In this document: positions 16,433 to 22,142 of the stretch, piece by piece | Layout: every line of letters begins with the position of its first letter | How positions within the stretch are numbered: position 1 is the first letter of the stretch | IMG/VR virus record: IMGVR_UViG_3300042319_000676 | Span: 1-29,470 of that record | Source of the DNA: a virus | Direction: 5' to 3' (one strand) | DNA: 29,470 nucleotides | Translations under genes and position numbers: made by a program | The notes under the pieces: model-generated | What the model saw: the letters and a program-made list of their open reading frames with translations, nothing else | Databases searched by the model: none | What the model was told of the DNA's origin: nothing

Positions 16433-16606
16433 TAGCTTATATAACAGCTATGTTGATCAAGTAGTATCTTACCATATTCCCCGCCATTTATTCTAGTTGA
16501 CTGCTTTTTCAGATTTAAGAAAATGTTAATATATTTTTTACATGTATGATACACAATTTAGGCAAAACGGACATTTCGGATAGTGCGCCCATAATGAATG
16601 GTCATT

Positions 16607-16622
16607 TGTGACTCATCTCACA
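16607..16622. promoter_or_regulatory. Crp/GlxR-type palindrome 1
   Basis: TGTGA-CTCATC-TCACA, perfect arms. Begins 91 bp before the -10 of the first early promoter. Confidence 0.6.
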
Positions 16623-16631
16623 CGATTTTTT

Positions 16632-16647
16632 TGTGATACATCTCACA
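16632..16647. promoter_or_regulatory. Crp/GlxR-type palindrome 2
   Basis: TGTGA-TACATC-TCACA, perfect arms, 25 bp after palindrome 1 and 66 bp before the -10. Confidence 0.6.
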
Positions 16648-16681
16648 ATGTCCGAATTATACGCATTTTGGATTAGACATT

Positions 16682-16703
16682 TGTCAGACCCCCATGCTAT
16701 GCT
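16682..16703 (+). promoter_or_regulatory. Early promoter 1 (TGTCAG-N10-TATGCT)
   Basis: TGTCAG, ACCCCC spacer start, TATGCT. 35 nt before the ATG at 16739; the leader carries AAACGAAAGG. Confidence 0.75.
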
Positions 16704-16738
16704 TAAGGTATAACAAACAAACGAAAGGTAATCATCTA

Positions 16739-16909
16739 ATGAATACACTAGAACGAATTAGAAAAGAACAACAAGAGCGAAACGCTATCGCTCACGAAAA
16801 GGCTATGGCTAAGTCACCTTGGATTAGAGAGAGCGTACAGGCTTTCCGCAACGCTACACCTGAGCAATTAGCACAGGTCGAGGCTATTCGCCTCAAGAGA
16901 GGCATGTGA
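16739..16909 (+). CDS. Hypothetical helical protein (56 aa)
   Basis: First gene of the rightward early block. Reads MNTLERIRKEQQERNAIAHE and ends AIRLKRGM. Charged and helical, with residues 37-50 (FRNATPEQLAQVEA). The upstream in-frame ATG at 16694 lies in the promoter, so 16739 with leader SD GAAAGG is the start. The stop TGA is part of a Crp-type palindrome. Function unknown; may bind nucleic acid. Confidence 0.75.
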   Translation: MNTLERIRKEQQERNAIAHEKAMAKSPWIRESVQAFRNATPEQLAQVEAIRLKRGM

Positions 16910-16920
16910 CACACCTCACA
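16905..16920. promoter_or_regulatory. Crp/GlxR-type palindrome 3, overlapping a stop codon
   Basis: TGTGA-CACACC-TCACA, perfect arms; its TGA is the stop of the 56-aa gene. Begins 60 bp before the next -10. Confidence 0.6.
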
Positions 16921-16948
16921 GCGACACGCTAGCCCAACCTCCCCAATT

Positions 16949-16970
16949 TGTCAGACCCCCATGCTACAAT
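16949..16970 (+). promoter_or_regulatory. Early promoter 2 (TGTCAG-N10-TACAAT)
   Basis: Same spacer start ACCCCC as promoter 1. 32 nt before ATG 17003; leader CAACGAAAGG. Confidence 0.78.
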
Positions 16971-17002
16971 TACAGAATAACAACAACGAAAGGTCAGAAT
17001 AA

Positions 17003-17116
17003 ATGACACTAGATGAATACAAGCAAATGGTAGAGGCGCAACGCCTTGCCTCCCTAGCAATAGCCCTAGAGGCTTTGCGTAAGTCCGATACAATCGCTAA
17101 GGAGATGAATAAATAA
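17003..17116 (+). CDS. Hypothetical microprotein (37 aa)
   Basis: MTLDEYKQMVEAQRLASLAI then ALEALRKSDTIAKEMNK. Helical. Heads a six-gene unit whose members are mostly joined by TAATG overlaps. Leader SD AACGAAAGG. No family recognised. Confidence 0.7.
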   Translation: MTLDEYKQMVEAQRLASLAIALEALRKSDTIAKEMNK

Positions 17117-17298
17117 TGTCATACGCATACTCATACGAAACTAATAGCGTATCTAAATGGGATACTATCCAATCAGATGTCGCAGACGCATACGCATACC
17201 TTGATGAGGTAGATGAGGAACAACCTCCACTAGATGAATTTGATGACTCAGATGATGAGGCACTAGCAAAACTTTACCAACTAACATGGGAGAACTAA
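17116..17298 (+). CDS. Hypothetical acidic protein (60 aa)
   Basis: Starts MSYAYSYETNSVSKWDTIQS; the second half is very acidic (LDEVDEEQPPLDEFDDSDDE), suggesting a DNA mimic or a binding partner of a basic protein. TAATG coupling to the gene before. Confidence 0.75.
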   Translation: MSYAYSYETNSVSKWDTIQSDVADAYAYLDEVDEEQPPLDEFDDSDDEALAKLYQLTWEN

Positions 17299-17300
17299 TA

Positions 17301-17420
17301 ATGATGTACCCAATGGATACACTAGCCGACATGGCTAAGGCTAACGGATTTACTGTAACACCTGAACTACTAACACTACTAAACAAGTCCTATGAACTAG
17401 GCGTAGAGGATACTTACTAA
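17301..17420 (+). CDS. Hypothetical microprotein (39 aa)
   Basis: MMYPMDTLADMAKANGFTVT, then PELLTLLNKSYELGVEDTY. Either of the two leading ATG codons may start. Follows the previous stop by 2 nt. Function unknown. Confidence 0.65.
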   Translation: MMYPMDTLADMAKANGFTVTPELLTLLNKSYELGVEDTY

Positions 17421-17575
17421 TGATAATCACTTACACACTTTGGCAAGGTAGCCAACTACTAAGCGTTAATAACAAGGCTACTAGCGCAGATGAATTGCTA
17501 ACAGTAATGAACGAACTAAATAAACTAGGTAAGGGTTTCACTTACAACATTAGAGAAGTAGAGGTAAATAAGTAA
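17420..17575 (+). CDS. Hypothetical protein (51 aa)
   Basis: MIITYTLWQGSQLLSVNNKA then a helix (DELLTVMNELNKLGKGF) and a final strand (TYNIREVEVNK). TAATG start overlap at both ends. A small alpha-beta fold is likely. Function unknown. Confidence 0.68.
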   Translation: MIITYTLWQGSQLLSVNNKATSADELLTVMNELNKLGKGFTYNIREVEVNK

Positions 17576-17766
17576 TGACTATCGAACTAAATGAATACGG
17601 CTTTATGCTTGACATGGGTGATTTTATTTACTTATCCCTATCATGGGCTTTCCTTATCTTGTCCTCCGTTGTTTTTATCGGTTATAAGATTTATAAAAGA
17701 GTAAAGAATAATCGAACACTAGGCAATTGCTTGCCTACTAATACTAATGATACATGGGGAGAGTAA
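17575..17766 (+). CDS. Small membrane protein (63 aa)
   Basis: One clear membrane span (about 17-40: FIYLSLSWAFLILSSVVFIG) followed by a basic stop-transfer segment (YKIYKRVKNNR), which places the C-terminal tail in the cytoplasm. TAATG overlaps on both sides. Could be involved in membrane takeover or superinfection exclusion; not recognised. Confidence 0.75.
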   Translation: MTIELNEYGFMLDMGDFIYLSLSWAFLILSSVVFIGYKIYKRVKNNRTLGNCLPTNTNDTWGE

Positions 17767-17885
17767 TGAATAGACTACTTACTACACTAGTCCAATTAGG
17801 TATTGGTATTCCCGCCCTAATTATGCTCCGCCTTGTATGGCGTGAGATCGTAGCGGATTACCGAGAGTGGGCTAACTCACACTAG
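17766..17885 (+). CDS. Small membrane protein (39 aa)
   Basis: MNRLLTTLVQLGIGIPALIM then LRLVWREIVADYREWANSH. One span over residues 4-24 and an amphipathic charged tail. Last of the six-gene unit; it is followed by the DnaA-box block. Confidence 0.65.
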   Translation: MNRLLTTLVQLGIGIPALIMLRLVWREIVADYREWANSH

Positions 17886-17891
17886 CCTAAC

Positions 17892-17993
17892 GGCGTGTCG
17901 GCTTGACATTGTCAAGCTGGCCCGCAAGTACTTGCGGGAGTTATCCACAGGGTTACGGGGGTTATCCACAACCCCCAGGTTTTGCGACACGCC
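17892..17993. repeat. Structured intergenic block A with two DnaA boxes
   Basis: Bounded by GGCGTGTCG (17892) and its reverse complement CGACACGCC (17985). Inside are two perfect palindromes: GCTTGACA-T-TGTCAAGC (17901-17917) and the 18-bp CCCGCAAGTACTTGCGGG (17921-17938). They are followed by TTATCCACA at 17941 and at 17962 (21 bp apart). The second box sits in the loop of a GGGGGTT/AACCCCC hairpin. The block could fold as a multi-branched structure. Confidence 0.75.
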
Positions 17994-18001
17994 CGAGATT
18001 T

Positions 18002-18017
18002 TGTGATTACTATCACA
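18002..18017. promoter_or_regulatory. Crp/GlxR-type palindrome 4
   Basis: TGTGA-TTACTA-TCACA, perfect arms; begins 81 bp before the -10 of promoter 3. A TGAG-CGT-CTCA palindrome follows at 18022-18032. Confidence 0.6.
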
Positions 18018-18066
18018 TAGGCTGAGCGTCTCATTATTTGGAATTACTGGCTAGTAGGTAGATAAA

Positions 18067-18088
18067 TGTCAGACCCCCGTGGTAAAAT
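18067..18088 (+). promoter_or_regulatory. Early promoter 3 (TGTCAG-N10-TAAAAT)
   Basis: 31 nt before ATG 18120; leader ATAACGAAAAAGAAAGG. Confidence 0.72.
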
Positions 18089-18119
18089 ACTACCATAACG
18101 AAAAAGAAAGGTGGTCACT

Positions 18120-18305
18120 ATGACTACACTAACAAATACACATACACACACTCCACACATGGAGAGCGTATCTACTACCTATGGCATGGGTGTAGATGTC
18201 GAATACACTTTCTGCGAAACATGCGAGCAGAACATAGATAGAGTCTATTTCTATGATGACTATGACCGCTTACCATTTTATTCCGATTGGAGTTTAACTA
18301 AATGA
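18120..18305 (+). CDS. Small His/Cys protein (61 aa)
   Basis: MTTLTNTHTHTPHMESVSTT; a histidine cluster (HTHTPH, residues 8-13) and CETC (C32, C35) suggest metal binding. C-terminal DDYDRLPFYSDWSLTK is acidic-aromatic. Start set at the ATG after GAAAGG; a GTG 9 nt upstream is in frame but overlaps the SD. ATGA coupling to the next gene. Confidence 0.72.
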   Translation: MTTLTNTHTHTPHMESVSTTYGMGVDVEYTFCETCEQNIDRVYFYDDYDRLPFYSDWSLTK

Positions 18306-18463
18306 AAACTAATTTTGAGGTAACGCAAGAAATAACAACTCTTGCTAAAAAGCACTATGGCGAAATGGATTTAGCCTTTAAGTGGGGTTGCGCTCAAGCG
18401 TTACTAAGCACTAAGCAATTAGAGATTATTCTAAACATACTAAAAGATAAGGAAACTAACTAA
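18302..18463 (+). CDS. Hypothetical helical protein (53 aa)
   Basis: MKTNFEVTQEITTLAKKHYG, then DLAFKWGCAQALLSTKQLEI and a C-terminal helix. ATGA overlap with the gene before. No recognised family. Confidence 0.68.
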   Translation: MKTNFEVTQEITTLAKKHYGEMDLAFKWGCAQALLSTKQLEIILNILKDKETN

Positions 18464-18604
18464 ATGGCTGTATTTAATTTTGATTTATCCGTTACTGTTG
18501 AGGCAGATGATTTTGAGTCTGCCTTATCATGGTTAAAGGTTGTTCCATTAGAGCGACTTGATTTTATTGTTGTTGATTATACCGAATTGGAGTTAAGCGA
18601 ATGA
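18464..18604 (+). CDS. Hypothetical acidic protein (46 aa)
   Basis: MAVFNFDLSVTVEADDFESA, then LSWLKVVPLERLDFIVVDY. Pattern strand-helix-strand; resembles small ferredoxin-like folds only in outline. ATG begins directly after the previous stop and the end overlaps the next gene as ATGA. Confidence 0.65.
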   Translation: MAVFNFDLSVTVEADDFESALSWLKVVPLERLDFIVVDYTELELSE

Positions 18605-18795
18605 AATCAGATTTCGAAAAAGATTTAGAAATTAAAGAAAGCTTTATTGATTTACTAAATGATGTTTACCCTACTGTAAAAATTGGTTACTCTACTTTTA
18701 CTCCCGCCGAAATTTTGGAATGTTGCGACCCAATCGCTTTTTCAATCGGACTAATTGAACATGAAGATTATTTAGCAGAAATGGAAAACGAATAA
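18601..18795 (+). CDS. Hypothetical acidic protein (64 aa)
   Basis: MKSDFEKDLEIKESFIDLLN, VYPTVKIGYSTFTPAEILEC, CDPIAFSIGLIEHEDYLAEM. The order helix, YSTFTPAEIL and an acidic end recurs in small actinophage proteins, but no function is known to me. ATGA and TAATG overlaps at its ends. Confidence 0.72.
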   Translation: MKSDFEKDLEIKESFIDLLNDVYPTVKIGYSTFTPAEILECCDPIAFSIGLIEHEDYLAEMENE

Positions 18796-18890
18796 TGGAT
18801 TTTTTTGGATTTGAAAAAGCAATTGAAATTGATCATTTAACAGATGAGCAAATTCTAAAGCTTGAAGAAATTTTTAAAGATTTCGAATAA
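18795..18890 (+). CDS. Hypothetical microprotein (31 aa)
   Basis: MDFFGFEKAIEIDHLTDEQI then LKLEEIFKDFE. Acidic and helical. TAATG start. Ends 5 nt before block B. Confidence 0.6.
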   Translation: MDFFGFEKAIEIDHLTDEQILKLEEIFKDFE

Positions 18891-18895
18891 ACAGC

Positions 18896-18994
18896 GGCGT
18901 GTCGACTTGACAAAAGTTGATGCGCCCGCAAAAGAGCGGGGTTATCCACAGGGTTACGGGGGTTATCCACAACCCCTGGAATTTGCGACACGCC
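18896..18994. repeat. Structured intergenic block B with two DnaA boxes
   Basis: Same outer arms as block A (GGCGTGTCG at 18896, CGACACGCC at 18986). Inner CCCGC/GCGGG hairpin, then TTATCCACA at 18942 and 18963, again 21 bp apart, and CCCCTGGAATTTG. The first inner palindrome of block A is degraded here. Confidence 0.75.
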
Positions 18995-19002
18995 CGAGAT
19001 TT

Positions 19003-19018
19003 TGTGATTTTTATCACA
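19003..19018. promoter_or_regulatory. Crp/GlxR-type palindrome 5
   Basis: TGTGA-TTTTTA-TCACA; begins 80 bp before the -10 of promoter 4, followed by TGAG-CGT-CTCA as in the preceding block. Confidence 0.6.
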
Positions 19019-19066
19019 CGACTTGAGCGTCTCAAAATGTGGAATTACTCGCCAGTAATGTGAAAA

Positions 19067-19088
19067 TGTCAGTGGCATAGGCTATAAT
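19067..19088 (+). promoter_or_regulatory. Early promoter 4 (TGTCAG-N10-TATAAT)
   Basis: Spacer TGGCATAGGC, identical to promoter 6. 32 nt before ATG 19121; leader AAACGAAAGG. Confidence 0.8.
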
Positions 19089-19120
19089 TGCCAGTATCAA
19101 CAAACGAAAGGTGACAACTC

Positions 19121-19330
19121 ATGTCAGCAAAAGCATACACTATCGAAAGCCTCTTAGAGGGAAAACACTATCGCTCACACTCTCGCCATGACGAGGGAAC
19201 TATCGTATACGCAACAAAGCGTGACGCAATTTGGTACGGAGAAAACCTAGAGGCTTACGCTATCGAGGTTCGCCCAACCCGTGGGATCAAAAACTTTTGG
19301 GCAACCATTGCGGTTAGGGTATCTGACTAA
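19121..19330 (+). CDS. Hypothetical protein (69 aa)
   Basis: MSAKAYTIESLLEGKHYRSH, SRHDEGTIVYATKRDAIWYG, then a strand AYAIEVRPTR. Looks like a compact alpha-beta fold with basic surface. Alone in its transcription unit: a new promoter begins 2 nt after its stop. Function unknown. Confidence 0.75.
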   Translation: MSAKAYTIESLLEGKHYRSHSRHDEGTIVYATKRDAIWYGENLEAYAIEVRPTRGIKNFWATIAVRVSD

Positions 19331-19332
19331 TT

Positions 19333-19354
19333 TGTCAGTGCTATCCGCTATAAT
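19333..19354 (+). promoter_or_regulatory. Early promoter 5 (TGTCAG-N10-TATAAT)
   Basis: Starts 2 nt after a stop codon and has no Crp-type site upstream. 28 nt before ATG 19383; leader AAACGAAAGG. Confidence 0.8.
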
Positions 19355-19382
19355 TACAGAATAAACAAACGAAAGGAAAACT

Positions 19383-19547
19383 ATGTTAAACATAATCGAC
19401 AAAACCGATTTCTATGAAATCGCAGACGAGCAACATTTTTGTTGTGATGAAAGTCAATTTAAGTATTACTGTATCGAACACCTAGAATTTATGGGTTGCT
19501 ACTTTTGCGGATTTGACTATGACAAAGATTGCGAGGAACAACACTAA
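19383..19547 (+). CDS. Cys-rich small protein (54 aa)
   Basis: MLNIIDKTDFYEIADEQHFC; cysteines at 20, 21, 30, 39, 42 and 50 with histidines (EQH, EHL) suggest a zinc-binding fold, including MGCYFCGFDYD (CxxC at 39-42). TAATG overlap with the next gene. Confidence 0.7.
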   Translation: MLNIIDKTDFYEIADEQHFCCDESQFKYYCIEHLEFMGCYFCGFDYDKDCEEQH

Positions 19548-19687
19548 TGATTAACTCAGTATTAACAATAGATTGCCAAGATTGCTTAGGTCATGGCGTA
19601 ATCTTTTTTGGTGATGATAATGATTTTGATTGCGAGCCTTGCGATTGTCAAGATGGCTCTTTATTTAAGAACGGGGAAAATGACTAA
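19547..19687 (+). CDS. DnaJ-type zinc-finger microprotein (46 aa)
   Basis: CQDCLGHGV (C10, C13, G15, G17) is the CxxCxGxG motif of the DnaJ cysteine-rich domain. A second set CEPCDC (C29, C32, C34) completes four ligands. No J domain is present. Such fragments in phages may bind unfolded or partner proteins; role unknown. TAATG overlaps on both sides. Confidence 0.72.
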   Translation: MINSVLTIDCQDCLGHGVIFFGDDNDFDCEPCDCQDGSLFKNGEND

Positions 19688-19893
19688 TGTACCAAATAAC
19701 AATTTCCTACGATAGCAAGCCTATCCATTGGAATAAAAACTATGATGACGCTTTAGAAGCGTTCACCGCATTTCTTTCATTTACCGATTGGGGATTTGCT
19801 AACGAATACTCAACTGTAAATTTAATGACGCCAACTGGCAAGATGTACACAAAAACATTTTATCGTGAAGGTCGAAAGGTCGTAACAAAATGA
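19687..19893 (+). CDS. Hypothetical protein (68 aa)
   Basis: MYQITISYDSKPIHWNKNYD then DALEAFTAFLSFTDWGFANE and a final strand and basic tail (FYREGRKVVTK). Alpha-beta. Coupled at both ends. Confidence 0.72.
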   Translation: MYQITISYDSKPIHWNKNYDDALEAFTAFLSFTDWGFANEYSTVNLMTPTGKMYTKTFYREGRKVVTK

Positions 19894-20081
19894 TGACAAG
19901 AAAAGATTATGTCGCAGTAGCAGAAATTTTAAACTTTGCTAGTGATAAGGCGCACCCTGCTTTATTTTCTAAAATTGTAAATGATTTCGCAGTTATGTTC
20001 GCAAAAGATAATGAGCGATTTGATGTAAACCGATTTCATAAAGCGTGTGGATACCATGTCACAAAATTCACTTCGAGATAA
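19890..20081 (+). CDS. Hypothetical protein (63 aa)
   Basis: MMTRKDYVAVAEILNFASDK, then FSKIVNDFAVMFAKDNERFD and VNRFHKACGY. The RKDYVAVAEIL to NPRFD-like ending recurs in actinophage small proteins; its function is not known to me. Overlaps the next gene by 26 nt in another frame. Confidence 0.75.
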   Translation: MMTRKDYVAVAEILNFASDKAHPALFSKIVNDFAVMFAKDNERFDVNRFHKACGYHVTKFTSR

Positions 20082-20187
20082 AGTTAAACGCATACAGGAA
20101 TTGCGTCGCAGTAATGCGGCGCAACCTGTACGCAATAAGAAAAAATATTTTAGAAAAATAAAACATAAAAATAAATTTGATCAATGA
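20056..20187 (+). CDS. Strongly basic microprotein (43 aa)
   Basis: MSQNSLRDKVKRIQELRRSN, AAQPVRNKKKYFRKIKHKN, ending KFDQ. About one third Lys/Arg, so nucleic-acid binding is likely. No strong SD; starts inside the preceding gene. It ends directly before block C. Confidence 0.6.
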   Translation: MSQNSLRDKVKRIQELRRSNAAQPVRNKKKYFRKIKHKNKFDQ

Positions 20188-20192
20188 CGCTG

Positions 20193-20252
20193 CCCGCCCG
20201 TAAAGCTGCGGGGTTATCCACAGGGTTACGGGCGTTATCCACAACCCCCTGG
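20193..20252. repeat. Structured intergenic block C with two DnaA boxes
   Basis: CCCGC/GCGGG hairpin (20193-20211), TTATCCACA at 20214 and 20235 (21 bp apart), then CCCCCTGGAATTTG. The outer GGCGTGTCG arms of blocks A and B are missing; a GGGCGTGTTG remnant follows at 20293. Confidence 0.72.
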
Positions 20253-20256
20253 AATT

Positions 20257-20272
20257 TGTGAGATTAATCACA
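20257..20272. promoter_or_regulatory. Crp/GlxR-type palindrome 6
   Basis: TGTGA-GATTAA-TCACA; begins 69 bp before the -10 of promoter 6. Confidence 0.6.
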
Positions 20273-20309
20273 AAATAAATTAGATAAAGCTTGGGCGTGT
20301 TGAGCAATT

Positions 20310-20331
20310 TGTCAGTGGCATAGGCTATAAT
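20310..20331 (+). promoter_or_regulatory. Early promoter 6 (TGTCAG-N10-TATAAT)
   Basis: 29 nt before ATG 20361; leader CAACAACGAAAGG, one of the best matches to the candidate sRNA complement. Confidence 0.8.
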
Positions 20332-20360
20332 ACTCTTATACCAACAACGAAAGGCAACAA

Positions 20361-20564
20361 ATGAGAATAGAACACAACCTGAAGTTCGTAACAGAGTTTA
20401 AGGACGGCCATCCAGTAACTAAGCAAATAGAAATGCTTGATGAGGATACTCGTATCTTTATGCTAGAGTCAATGCTAAAAGATTTAGTCGGTAGCCGACT
20501 ACAACCAATTCTTGATGAGATAAATGCTAATGGCTCATACGCAATTCTTAAGGTGGCAGAATAA
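20361..20564 (+). CDS. Hypothetical protein (67 aa)
   Basis: MRIEHNLKFVTEFKDGHPVT, then KQIEMLDEDTRIFMLESMLK and DEINANGSYAILKVAE. Strand-helix-strand pattern. TAATG overlap with the next gene. Not recognised. Confidence 0.75.
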   Translation: MRIEHNLKFVTEFKDGHPVTKQIEMLDEDTRIFMLESMLKDLVGSRLQPILDEINANGSYAILKVAE

Positions 20565-20827
20565 TGGGATACAATACAGCATTAGATTTAACTGAATTAG
20601 ATTTAGAGGTAGCACTAGGTTATCACTTACAGGGTAATCATTACCCGCCCGTCCCACTTTCTATGGTACAGCCTTGTATCGAGGCTATTGATGCTTACTA
20701 TGATGAGGATTATAATAAGTTGATCGAAATGCCTGAAGGCGTATCTTATAAGGGTGACTCTCATGCGCCAGCGTGGGCTATTATCGAACAGCACCACTTA
20801 GACGCTTGGCTACCTGAAAGTGACTAA
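20564..20827 (+). CDS. Hypothetical protein (87 aa)
   Basis: MGYNTALDLTELDLEVALGY, HLQGNHYPPVPLSMVQPCIE, AIDAYYDEDYNKLIEMPEGV. Opening HLQGNHYPPVP is a typical small-phage motif linking a helix to a proline turn; the rest is acidic. It recurs in actinophages as far as I know, without assigned function. Confidence 0.78.
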   Translation: MGYNTALDLTELDLEVALGYHLQGNHYPPVPLSMVQPCIEAIDAYYDEDYNKLIEMPEGVSYKGDSHAPAWAIIEQHHLDAWLPESD

Positions 20828-20843
20828 GGTCACACAATAACTT

Positions 20844-20858
20844 TCTCAAATAATGAGA
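20844..20858. promoter_or_regulatory. Palindrome TCTCA-N5-TGAGA, copy 1
   Basis: TCTCA-AATAA-TGAGA, 15 bp before promoter 7. Same arms as the palindrome at 28800-28814; operator candidate. Confidence 0.45.
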
Positions 20859-20872
20859 TAGGGCTAGACTAA

Positions 20873-20894
20873 TGTCAGACCCCAATGCTATAAT
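20873..20894 (+). promoter_or_regulatory. Early promoter 7 (TGTCAG-N10-TATAAT)
   Basis: Spacer ACCCCAATGC. 30 nt before ATG 20925; leader AACAAAGAAAAGAGG is the most divergent. Confidence 0.78.
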
Positions 20895-20924
20895 TACCAA
20901 CCTAACAAAGAAAAGAGGCAATAA

Positions 20925-21107
20925 ATGACAATCAACGACAAGTTGTATCAGGTAGGCGATTTATTCACTACCCTTAAGTCAAAGAAAACAGGTGTGATTA
21001 AAGAAATCCACCCACAAACATCTGGCTCGGTGCGTGTGCTATTGGAAATGCCAAACAAGGAAACTCGTTGGACTTCCGTATCCGCTCAAACACTACTAGG
21101 CGTATAA
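20925..21107 (+). CDS. Hypothetical small beta protein (60 aa)
   Basis: MTINDKLYQVGDLFTTLKSK, KTGVIKEIHPQTSGSVRVLL, EMPNKETRWTSVSAQTLLGV. The run of strands with GDLFTT..KTGVI..V resembles a KOW/SH3-like barrel that binds nucleic acid; inferred from pattern only. Single-gene unit. Confidence 0.75.
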   Translation: MTINDKLYQVGDLFTTLKSKKTGVIKEIHPQTSGSVRVLLEMPNKETRWTSVSAQTLLGV

Positions 21108-21132
21108 TCTAAAGGCAGGGGGGTCGCAGAAA

Positions 21133-21154
21133 TGTCAGACCTCCCTGCTATAAT
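21133..21154 (+). promoter_or_regulatory. Early promoter 8 (TGTCAG-N10-TATAAT)
   Basis: 39 nt before ATG 21194; leader ACAACGAAAGAAGG, which would pair over 11 nt with the ncRNA candidate. Confidence 0.8.
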
Positions 21155-21193
21155 TACTTCATCAACCCAACCCACAACGAAAGAAGGAAACAA

Positions 21194-21616
21194 ATGGCTA
21201 GAGGAAAAGCAATCTCGGTGAAAATCCCAACTCAGCGAGTAATCAAGGCTTTGGAAACAAAGTTGGCACAACTAAATAAAGACTTCGCATCACAAGAAGC
21301 AAACGAAGCAAAGTATAACAAGCAGGTAGAAGCGTGGAAAAAGGAAATTGGAAAGTGGGCTATTGCTAACTTCTCAAAGGCTGAAAACCTACGCACAAAC
21401 TATCGCAACTGGAACAACACTCTCAATGTTGATTTTGACATCATCACAAAGGAAGGAAACTTCCCTGCTGAACCTGAGAAGGACTACGAAGTAATCCACC
21501 GCCACTCATACAATGAGATGAAAGAGGAAATGGAAAACGCAATTCGTATTCTTAAAATGACAGATGAGGAAGTTGTTAATACCAGCACTTACAATGCGGT
21601 TGCTCGTTATCTGTAA
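21194..21616 (+). CDS. Hypothetical coiled-coil protein (140 aa)
   Basis: Basic start MARGKAISVKIPTQRVIKAL, then a long helix (LETKLAQLNKDFASQEANEA) that could be a coiled coil. The C-terminal half has EVIHRHSYNEMKEEMENAIR and ILKMTDEEVVNTSTYNAVAR. It follows its promoter alone and is 71 nt before the next gene. No known domain; a structural or DNA-associated role is possible. Confidence 0.78.
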   Translation: MARGKAISVKIPTQRVIKALETKLAQLNKDFASQEANEAKYNKQVEAWKKEIGKWAIANFSKAENLRTNYRNWNNTLNVDFDIITKEGNFPAEPEKDYEVIHRHSYNEMKEEMENAIRILKMTDEEVVNTSTYNAVARYL

Positions 21617-21687
21617 ATAATCCAACGACCTGAGTATGTCGCCAAACTGCTCTCCCTTTTGGGACAACTACTAACAAAGGCAACAAA

Positions 21688-21942
21688 ATGAAAAATCGTT
21701 TCAGAGTAGAAATCTATGATGAGAACAAGTTAAATGATGTAACAATTTATTCAGAGCAAGGCGTTGATAAGGAATACTTAACTGAATTAGCATTCTCTAA
21801 TCGCCGTAACTTTTTTGGTGATGTTCGTGCTTATGTGTATGATACATTGAAGAAGACTAAGACAACTGCTCTTTATCTTCCCGCCGAAGTTATTAACTTC
21901 AATCGAAAGAATCAATTAACCAGGGATGAGTTAGGTCTGTAA
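21688..21942 (+). CDS. Hypothetical protein (84 aa)
   Basis: MKNRFRVEIYDENKLNDVTI, YSEQGVDKEYLTELAFSNRR, then AYVYDTLKKTKTTALYLPAE. Two strand-helix-strand units. Preceded by AACAAAGGCAACAAA, similar to the early leaders but without its own TGTCAG box, so it is probably transcribed with the 140-aa gene. Confidence 0.75.
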   Translation: MKNRFRVEIYDENKLNDVTIYSEQGVDKEYLTELAFSNRRNFFGDVRAYVYDTLKKTKTTALYLPAEVINFNRKNQLTRDELGL

Positions 21943-21954
21943 AGATCTAACACT

Positions 21955-22024
21955 AGCTGCATATCCTGCAGCTGGCCCGTAAAGGTAAGGGGTTATCCAC
22001 AGGGTTACGACTGCCTGTGGATAT
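21955..22024. repeat. Structured intergenic block D with inverted DnaA boxes
   Basis: AGCTGCA/TGCAGCT hairpin (21955-21973), then TTATCCACA at 21993 and, in reverse, TGTGGATAT at 22016 (8 of 9). Together TATCCACAGG and CCTGTGGATA form a 10-bp inverted repeat. Differs from A-C in box orientation. Confidence 0.7.
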
Positions 22025-22035
22025 CCCTGGAATTT

Positions 22036-22051
22036 TGTGAGATTAATCACA
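22036..22051. promoter_or_regulatory. Crp/GlxR-type palindrome 7
   Basis: TGTGA-GATTAA-TCACA, identical to palindrome 6; begins 70 bp before the -10. CAATTCGGACATA follows at 22057. Confidence 0.6.
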
Positions 22052-22089
22052 TGGATCAATTCGGACATATTGTATCTAATCCTAGACAA

Positions 22090-22111
22090 TGTCAGTGGCA
22101 CCTGTTATACT
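22090..22111 (+). promoter_or_regulatory. Early promoter 9 (TGTCAG-N10-TATACT)
   Basis: 31 nt before ATG 22143; leader CAAACGAAAGG. Confidence 0.78.
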
Positions 22112-22142
22112 TATGACTAATCAAACGAAAGGTAAAAAATAT

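Larger units (their letters stand above)
16207..16738. other. Divergent control region without genes
   Basis: 532 bp separating leftward and rightward transcription. It holds a leftward sigma70-type promoter, C-rich tracts (16279-16295 and 16384-16389), a CCTGGAA element, one near DnaA box, two TGTGA-N6-TCACA palindromes, an AATTCGGACA inverse copy and the first TGTCAG-type promoter. No convincing open frame. Confidence 0.75.

Noticed and set aside
22089-22142. Upstream start of the DUF932 gene
   Set aside because: This ATG is the first bases of the promoter box (ATGTCAG), so it is not transcribed as a codon.
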